A stretch of DNA of 8,510 nt from an uncultured Kiritimatiellota bacterium (lineage in GTDB: Bacteria > Verrucomicrobiota > Kiritimatiellia > RFP12 > UBA1067). Shown here piece by piece: positions 5,011 to 8,510 of the stretch (the first letter of the stretch is position 1; every line of letters starts with the position of its first letter). The stretch covers positions 1 through 8,510 of the forward strand of contig CAKTUI010000054.1 in assembly GCA_934621385.1 (NCBI GenBank). The letters are read 5' to 3'. The notes under the pieces are model-generated. The model was not told the origin of the DNA, searched no databases, and saw only the letters and a list, made by a program, of their open reading frames with translations. The position numbers and the translations under genes were made by a program.

Positions 5011-5643
5011 ATGAACATTGTTATTTTGCTGGGTGCCCCGGGTTCGGGGAAGGGTACGATCGCGGGCAAACTTGCCAGCGAACATTCGGAACTGAAGCAT
5101 GTCTCGTCGGGCGACCTGCTGCGTGGGGCCGTTGCGAAGGGGACAGAGGCCGGCAAGGCGGCGAAGGGCTTCATGGAGGCCGGCAAGCTCGTCCCGGATG
5201 AGCTGATTGCCACGATGATTAAGGATGTCATTGCCGAGACGACGGGTGATGTGACGATGCTGTTGGACGGCTTCCCGCGCAACGTGGCCCAGGCCGAGAT
5301 TCTTGAGAAGACGGGCGCGGCGGTTCGCAGTGCCGTTCTTGTGGATGTTCCCGACTCGATTATCCAGGATCGCATTGCGGGTCGCCGCACGTGCCCGAAG
5401 TGCAAGGCCGGTTATCATGTCAAGTCGCTTCCGCCGAAGGTTGAGGGTATTTGCGACAAGTGCGGTGCCGCGCTCGTCATCCGCAAGGACGACAACCCTG
5501 AGACGGTGGCCGACCGTCTGGTCGTCTATCATCGTGAGACCGAGCCGCTGATTGCCTTTTACAAGGCGAAAGGGCTTCTCCGCACGATTGACGGTAATCA
5601 GGACCTTTCGAAGACTTCCGCGGCGTTTCTCGCGGTGATGTGA
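5011..5643 (+). CDS. adk: Adenylate kinase, zinc-LID type
   Basis: A 210-residue cytoplasmic enzyme catalysing ATP + AMP = 2 ADP, needed for adenine nucleotide balance. The P-loop GAPGSGKGT is at residues 8-16. The AMP-binding region includes SSGDLLR and LLDGFPRN, and the LID contains four cysteines (C128, C131, C148, C151) in CPKC...CDKC, the structural zinc site found in many Gram-positive and other adenylate kinases. DDNPETVADRL follows, as in the family. The start is fixed by the P-loop position. No Shine-Dalgarno sequence precedes it, and the -10 box is only nine bases upstream, so the mRNA is predicted to be leaderless. map begins three bases after the stop. The adk-map pair is the remnant of the spc ribosomal-protein operon order (secY-adk-map), but secY and infA are not here. 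Confidence 0.98.
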   Translation: MNIVILLGAPGSGKGTIAGKLASEHSELKHVSSGDLLRGAVAKGTEAGKAAKGFMEAGKLVPDELIATMIKDVIAETTGDVTMLLDGFPRNVAQAEILEKTGAAVRSAVLVDVPDSIIQDRIAGRRTCPKCKAGYHVKSLPPKVEGICDKCGAALVIRKDDNPETVADRLVVYHRETEPLIAFYKAKGLLRTIDGNQDLSKTSAAFLAVM

Positions 5644-5646
5644 CCG

Positions 5647-6417
5647 ATGAAGGTAGACATCAAGTCAAAGGCCGAAATCGACCAGATGCGCGAGGCGTGC
5701 CGGATGAGCGCGGAAATCCGCGACATCTGTGCGGGCGCTGTTGCGCCGGGGGTGACGACGGGCGAGATTGACGACCTCGTCGTCGCCTACTGCAAGAAGC
5801 ACAATGTTCGGGCAAGTTTCTACAACTACGGGGGCTTTCCCGGGCATCTTTGCGTCTCGCTGAACGACGAGATTATCCATGGCATTCCGAGTCACGACCG
5901 CGTCATTATGCCGGGCGATCTCGTGAAGACGGATGTCGGCATCTTCACCCACGGTTTCAATGGCGACACATCTCGGACGGTTGCCCTCGGGGTGACGGAT
6001 CCCGAGGTGCTGCGCCTTGTGGAGGTGACGAAGCGGTGCCTTCGCGCCGGAATCGAGGCGGCGGGCCCGGGCGTTCATCTTGGTGATGTCGGCTATGCGA
6101 TTCAGCGCGTGGCGGAAGAGGCGGGCTTTGGCGTGGTGCGTGACTGGATTGGGCACGGCGTGGGCCGTACCGTCCACGAAGATCCCGAAGTGCCGAACTA
6201 CGGGAAGCCGGGGACGAAGCTTGTGCTCCGTCCGGGTATGACGATTGCCATTGAGCCGATGATCACGATGACCAAGCAGGGCGAGCGGACGGAGGTCCTT
6301 GAGAACGACTGGACGGTCGTCACGCGTGATCGTTGCCTCTCGGCGCACTTTGAGCATACCGTTGCCATTACGGACGATGGGTGCGAGATCTTGACTTTAC
6401 CGGCGGACTATCCCTGA
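5647..6417 (+). CDS. map: Methionine aminopeptidase, type I
   Basis: A 256-residue cytoplasmic metalloprotease that removes the initiator methionine from new proteins when the second residue is small. All five metal ligands are present at the usual spacing: Asp96 (KTDVG), Asp107 (NGDTSRT), His170 (WIGHGVGR), Glu203 (AIEPM) and Glu236 (FEHTVAIT). The substrate-contact His in NDEIIHGIP is also present. There is no N-terminal SH3/zinc-finger extension, so it is the short E. coli-like form. It starts three bases after adk and has only a weak ribosome-binding site (GGTGA, 5634-5638), which suggests translational coupling to adk. Many proteins coded here begin Met-Ala or Met-Ser (S1, L28, GAPDH, PyrF) and would be substrates. 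Confidence 0.98.
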   Translation: MKVDIKSKAEIDQMREACRMSAEIRDICAGAVAPGVTTGEIDDLVVAYCKKHNVRASFYNYGGFPGHLCVSLNDEIIHGIPSHDRVIMPGDLVKTDVGIFTHGFNGDTSRTVALGVTDPEVLRLVEVTKRCLRAGIEAAGPGVHLGDVGYAIQRVAEEAGFGVVRDWIGHGVGRTVHEDPEVPNYGKPGTKLVLRPGMTIAIEPMITMTKQGERTEVLENDWTVVTRDRCLSAHFEHTVAITDDGCEILTLPADYP

Positions 6418-6419
6418 AG

Positions 6420-6491
6420 TTCCAAGGCCCGAAGGCGCTGAGGTCGAATGGCGGCTGATTGCCTTGGGATGGATGGTCCGTTCGGTTTTTT
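6420..6491 (+). other. Possible RNA structure in the map-nadK gap
   Basis: The 96-nt gap is the longest inside this unit. TTCCAAGGC (6420-6428) can pair with GCCTTGGGA (6461-6469), nine pairs including one G-U, around a 32-nt loop. CCGAA (6429-6433) is complementary to TTCGG (6481-6485), which is directly followed by TTTTTT (6486-6491). The two pairings interleave in pseudoknot order. It could be a weak terminator or attenuator, a leader element of nadK, or chance. No promoter is obvious. Confidence 0.3.
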
Positions 6492-6513
6492 GAATGGAAG
6501 CAGGCTCCAACCG

Positions 6514-7320
6514 ATGAAGATTCACTTCTATGCGAATACGGGCAAGCCGCAGGCGCAGGCGGCGCGGGTTGCATTGGCATCCCGTGCCGTTGGGTTGGGG
6601 CTTCAGATTGCCGAGGATGAGCCAGGCGATGTCGTTGTGGCGCTCGGGGGGGACGGAACGCTCCTGAAGGCGGTGCACGAGTACCCGCAGACTCCAGTCC
6701 TCGGACTAAACCTCGGTGGCCTTGGTTACCTGTCGAGCGTCGAGGAGCGGGACTTTCCCCATGCGCTCGAAATGCTGGCGCGCGGCAGATTCCATGTCTC
6801 CGAGCGGACGATGATGACCGTCCGCAAGCGGGGCGAGGAATCCGTCTCGCGAACGGCCCTGAATGATGTTGTCATCGTTCGGGAGATGTCGGGCCACGCG
6901 GCAGTCCTCGACTTGACGGTGGATGGGCGCATGGCGGCGCGCTACATGGCCGACGGACTTGTCCTTGCAACACCGACGGGTTCGACTGCCTATTCGCTTG
7001 CCGCCGGTGGGCCGGTCCTGATGCCGGACTCTGGGAGTTTCGTCGTTACGCCGATGAATCCGCATGCGCTGGGAATCCGGCCGATGGTGGTCGGGGACTC
7101 GGCTGTCTTTACCGTTACGTCTCGTCCTCGGGCGAATGGGCGCGTCGAAAGGATTGGCGTCTATGCCGATGGCGAAAACAGTTTTGGACTGGATGCGGGC
7201 GAATCGGCCGAAATTGTCCGTTCTCCGCACGGGGCGCTCATGCTGGAGCTCGACGGATACGAACCTTATGAGGTGATGGCGCGCAAGCTCGGTTGGAGCG
7301 GGTCAAGCGCGAGTATTTGA
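6514..7320 (+). CDS. nadK: NAD kinase (ATP-NAD kinase)
   Basis: Predicted 268-residue cytoplasmic enzyme that phosphorylates NAD to NADP, the only de novo source of NADP. The family motifs are in order: GGDGT at residues 45-49 with the catalytic Asp47, NLGGLGYL (66-73), the ND pair at 117-118 in ALNDVVI, the glycine-rich TPTGSTAYSLAAGGP (153-167), and TPMNPHALGIRP near 179-190. The start at 6514 (MKIHFYANTG) is chosen because the family begins with this beta strand. An in-frame ATG at 6448 would add 22 residues unlike the family. The ribosome-binding site is weak (GGAAG, 13 bases away). It lies 96 nt after map and 26 nt before pyrF on the same strand, so it is probably in the same unit. Length matches the shorter bacterial NadK group. 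Confidence 0.95.
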   Translation: MKIHFYANTGKPQAQAARVALASRAVGLGLQIAEDEPGDVVVALGGDGTLLKAVHEYPQTPVLGLNLGGLGYLSSVEERDFPHALEMLARGRFHVSERTMMTVRKRGEESVSRTALNDVVIVREMSGHAAVLDLTVDGRMAARYMADGLVLATPTGSTAYSLAAGGPVLMPDSGSFVVTPMNPHALGIRPMVVGDSAVFTVTSRPRANGRVERIGVYADGENSFGLDAGESAEIVRSPHGALMLELDGYEPYEVMARKLGWSGSSASI

Positions 7321-7346
7321 TGAATTTAAAAGGAAAGGGATTCGAA

Positions 7347-8042
7347 ATGGCGGAATTGATTGTTGCACTGGATGTTCAGACGCGGGAAGAGGCGGTTGCC
7401 CGGGTGAAGGCGATTGGCGAGGCCGTCGACTTCTACAAAATTGGACTTGAGCTCTTTACGGCTGAAGGTCCAGATGTCGTGAAGGCGGTGCGCGACCTTG
7501 GTAAGCGCGTCTTCCTTGACCTTAAGTTCCATGACATTCCGCGCACGGTGGAGCGTGCCGTACGTTCGGGCGGCAAGCTGGGCGTTGATTTGATGACGAT
7601 TCACTCGGTGGGTGGTCGTGCGATGATTCGGGCGGCGGCCGATGCCGCGGCTGAGTTCGGCGAAAAGGGTCCGAAAATCTTGGCAGTGACAGTCCTGACA
7701 TCGCTGGACGCGGCAGATTTGGAGGATGTCGGCATCTGTGGTCGTACGCCGGCCGAACAGGTTCGCGCGATGGCGAAGTTCGCAACCGAAAACGGGGCTC
7801 ACGGCCTCGTCTGCAGTCCGAAGGAGGTCGGCGCACTCTCGTCGATGCTTCCGAAGGGGACTCTGTTCATTACGCCGGGCGTCCGGCCGGCAGGCGCGGC
7901 GGTTGGAGACCAGAAGCGCGTGGCGACGCCGGCCGAAGCCGTGCGCGACGGTTCGACCCATCTTGTTGTGGGGCGTCCGATTCTTGCTGCGCCGGATCCA
8001 GTGGCGGCGGCACGGGACATTCTGGCGGAAATGCGTGGATGA
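7347..8042 (+). CDS. pyrF: Orotidine 5'-phosphate decarboxylase
   Basis: A 231-residue TIM-barrel enzyme converting OMP to UMP, the last step of de novo pyrimidine synthesis. Conserved active-site residues are visible: Asp9 (VALDV), Lys31 (FYKIGLELF), the catalytic array Asp58-x-Lys60-x-x-Asp63 in DLKFHDIP, and the phosphate-binding Arg in VVGRPI near the C-terminus, with TPGVRP before it. This is the bacterial group-1 form of normal length. The ATG at 7347 is preferred because AAAGGGA (7334-7340) lies six bases upstream. An ATG at 7320 overlapping the nadK stop (TGATG) would add nine residues (MNLKGKGFE) that are not family-like. Its stop overlaps the next gene by four bases (ATGA), a sign of translational coupling. 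No other pyr gene is nearby, so it is a stand-alone pyrF. Confidence 0.96.
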   Translation: MAELIVALDVQTREEAVARVKAIGEAVDFYKIGLELFTAEGPDVVKAVRDLGKRVFLDLKFHDIPRTVERAVRSGGKLGVDLMTIHSVGGRAMIRAAADAAAEFGEKGPKILAVTVLTSLDAADLEDVGICGRTPAEQVRAMAKFATENGAHGLVCSPKEVGALSSMLPKGTLFITPGVRPAGAAVGDQKRVATPAEAVRDGSTHLVVGRPILAAPDPVAAARDILAEMRG

Positions 8043-8380
8043 GGGAGATCGCTGAATACGATCTTCACCCGCACGGTGCGCGGGTTGACGAGGCTCTGGC
8101 GCGGTTGGAACGAATCATTTCTGCCGCGCGGGTGGGCGGTCCGCGTCTTTTTGCCGTCATTACGGGGTACGGTTCAAGCGGCGGTACGGCTATGATCAAG
8201 TCGTCCGTGCTTGCCGCGTGCCGACGATATGCGCGGCAACACCATATTCGGGGATTTTTGGGCGGCGAATACGCGGGGGATATGTTCTCGCCCCAGTTCC
8301 TTGCCTTCCCGGATGTCTGCGAGATTCCTGTGTACTACAAGCGGTCGCCCAATCCGGGTATTGTTTTTATTTGCGTTTAG
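8039..8380 (+). CDS. Small Smr-domain-like protein
   Basis: A 113-residue protein resembling a stand-alone Smr domain (the C-terminal domain of MutS2). It has an N-terminal DLHPHGARVDEAL, comparable with the family's LDLHG-x-EA motif, a central strand plus glycine loop LFAVITGYGSSGG in place of the usual HGKG-x-G loop, and a following helix and strand. Smr domains bind nucleic acid and some cleave it. Here the histidine of the second motif is replaced by Thr (TGYG) and two residues seem inserted in the first, so activity is uncertain. The start codon overlaps the pyrF stop (ATGA, 8039-8042), arguing for real, coupled translation. The C-terminal 30 residues (after GEYAGDMF) are not recognisable. 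The assignment rests on motif reading only. Confidence 0.6.
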   Translation: MREIAEYDLHPHGARVDEALARLERIISAARVGGPRLFAVITGYGSSGGTAMIKSSVLAACRRYARQHHIRGFLGGEYAGDMFSPQFLAFPDVCEIPVYYKRSPNPGIVFICV

Positions 8381-8510
8381 GCGTTTGGGACATCTCGTTT
8401 TGTCCGGTTTTATGATAGGTTAACACTTTCTTCTCCCAGTTTGTCAAATAGAAACGACACCCGATAGATAAGCAGGCGGTTTCTGATTTGCCAAATACGC
8501 GACACTCAAG
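8381..8510. other. Intergenic region at the right edge
   Basis: No gene is visible. A weak hairpin GGACA/TGTCC (8388-8392 with 8401-8405) followed by GGTTTTAT could be a poor terminator of the adk-to-smr unit. The composition is more AT-rich than the genes, as in a promoter region. TTGTCA (8441-8446) with TAGATA (8465-8470, 18-bp spacing) is a possible weak promoter. The main structure is the inverted repeat listed separately. Confidence 0.4.
8440..8495. repeat. Long imperfect inverted repeat
   Basis: TTTGTCAAATAGAAAC (8440-8455) is the near-perfect reverse complement of GTTTCTGATTTGCCAAA (8479-8495): 15 pairs with one mismatch (8444/8491) and one bulged base (G8485), around a 23-nt loop. 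The pentamer GACAC follows both arms (8456 and 8501). It could be the stem of an RNA leader, a large operator or the start of a non-coding RNA beyond the window. Confidence 0.6.

Noticed and set aside
6448..6513. A longer NAD kinase starting at the ATG at 6448
   Set aside because: The additional 22 residues do not resemble the family N-terminus, and the upstream part overlaps the possible RNA hairpin.
7320..7346. pyrF starting at the ATG that overlaps the nadK stop
   Set aside because: The strong ribosome-binding site at 7334-7340 sits inside that extension and is ideally spaced for 7347, which gives the family's usual start.

Overview
The window is a dense stretch of bacterial housekeeping genes, every one of them on the + strand. 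The organism is a bacterium: it has a type A RNase P RNA, a six-domain ribosomal protein S1, intrinsic terminators and sigma70-like promoters. The coding sequence is GC-rich, and the highly expressed genes use Lys AAG almost exclusively after their first few codons. A zinc-ribbon coiled-coil protein of the CT398/CdsZ (PF02591) family next to rnpB, and detached rpsA and adk-map units, would fit a member of the PVC group (Verrucomicrobiota/Kiritimatiellota-like). That is only a weak inference, because no 16S or other marker was compared. Nothing in the window looks mobile: there is no transposase, integrase, CRISPR array or phage gene.

Layout. Bases 1-123 are the end of an upstream transcription unit, closed by a strong terminator. 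Bases 124-417 hold no gene I can support. A consensus-like promoter at 418-447 then drives tRNA-Thr(CGT) and tRNA-His(GTG). These are followed with no visible terminator or new promoter by the zinc-ribbon protein gene and then by rnpB. RNase P RNA therefore seems to share a transcript with two of its own substrates. The rnpB P1 helix is extended to 19 bp and runs into a T-tract, so the RNA's own closing stem may double as the terminator.

A second promoter (1750-1779) and a two-hairpin leader precede rpsA (S1), rpmB (L28, cysteine-rich zinc form) and gap (glycolytic GAPDH). That unit ends at a 13-bp terminator hairpin (4955-4983). The terminator's T-rich tail runs straight into an extended -10 promoter whose TATAAT lies only 9 bases before the adk ATG, which predicts a leaderless adk mRNA.

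The third unit is adk, map, nadK, pyrF and a small Smr-like gene. It covers adenylate interconversion, N-terminal methionine removal, NADP synthesis and the last step of UMP synthesis, and ends with a possible nucleic-acid-binding or nuclease domain. Spacing is tight except for a 96-nt gap before nadK that contains a possible RNA hairpin. The last 130 bases contain no gene but carry a long imperfect inverted repeat.

I see no clearly new biological system. The points most worth checking are the predicted leaderless adk, the tRNA-mRNA-rnpB transcript, the fused P1/terminator helix, the rpsA leader without a Shine-Dalgarno sequence, and the inverted repeat at the right edge.
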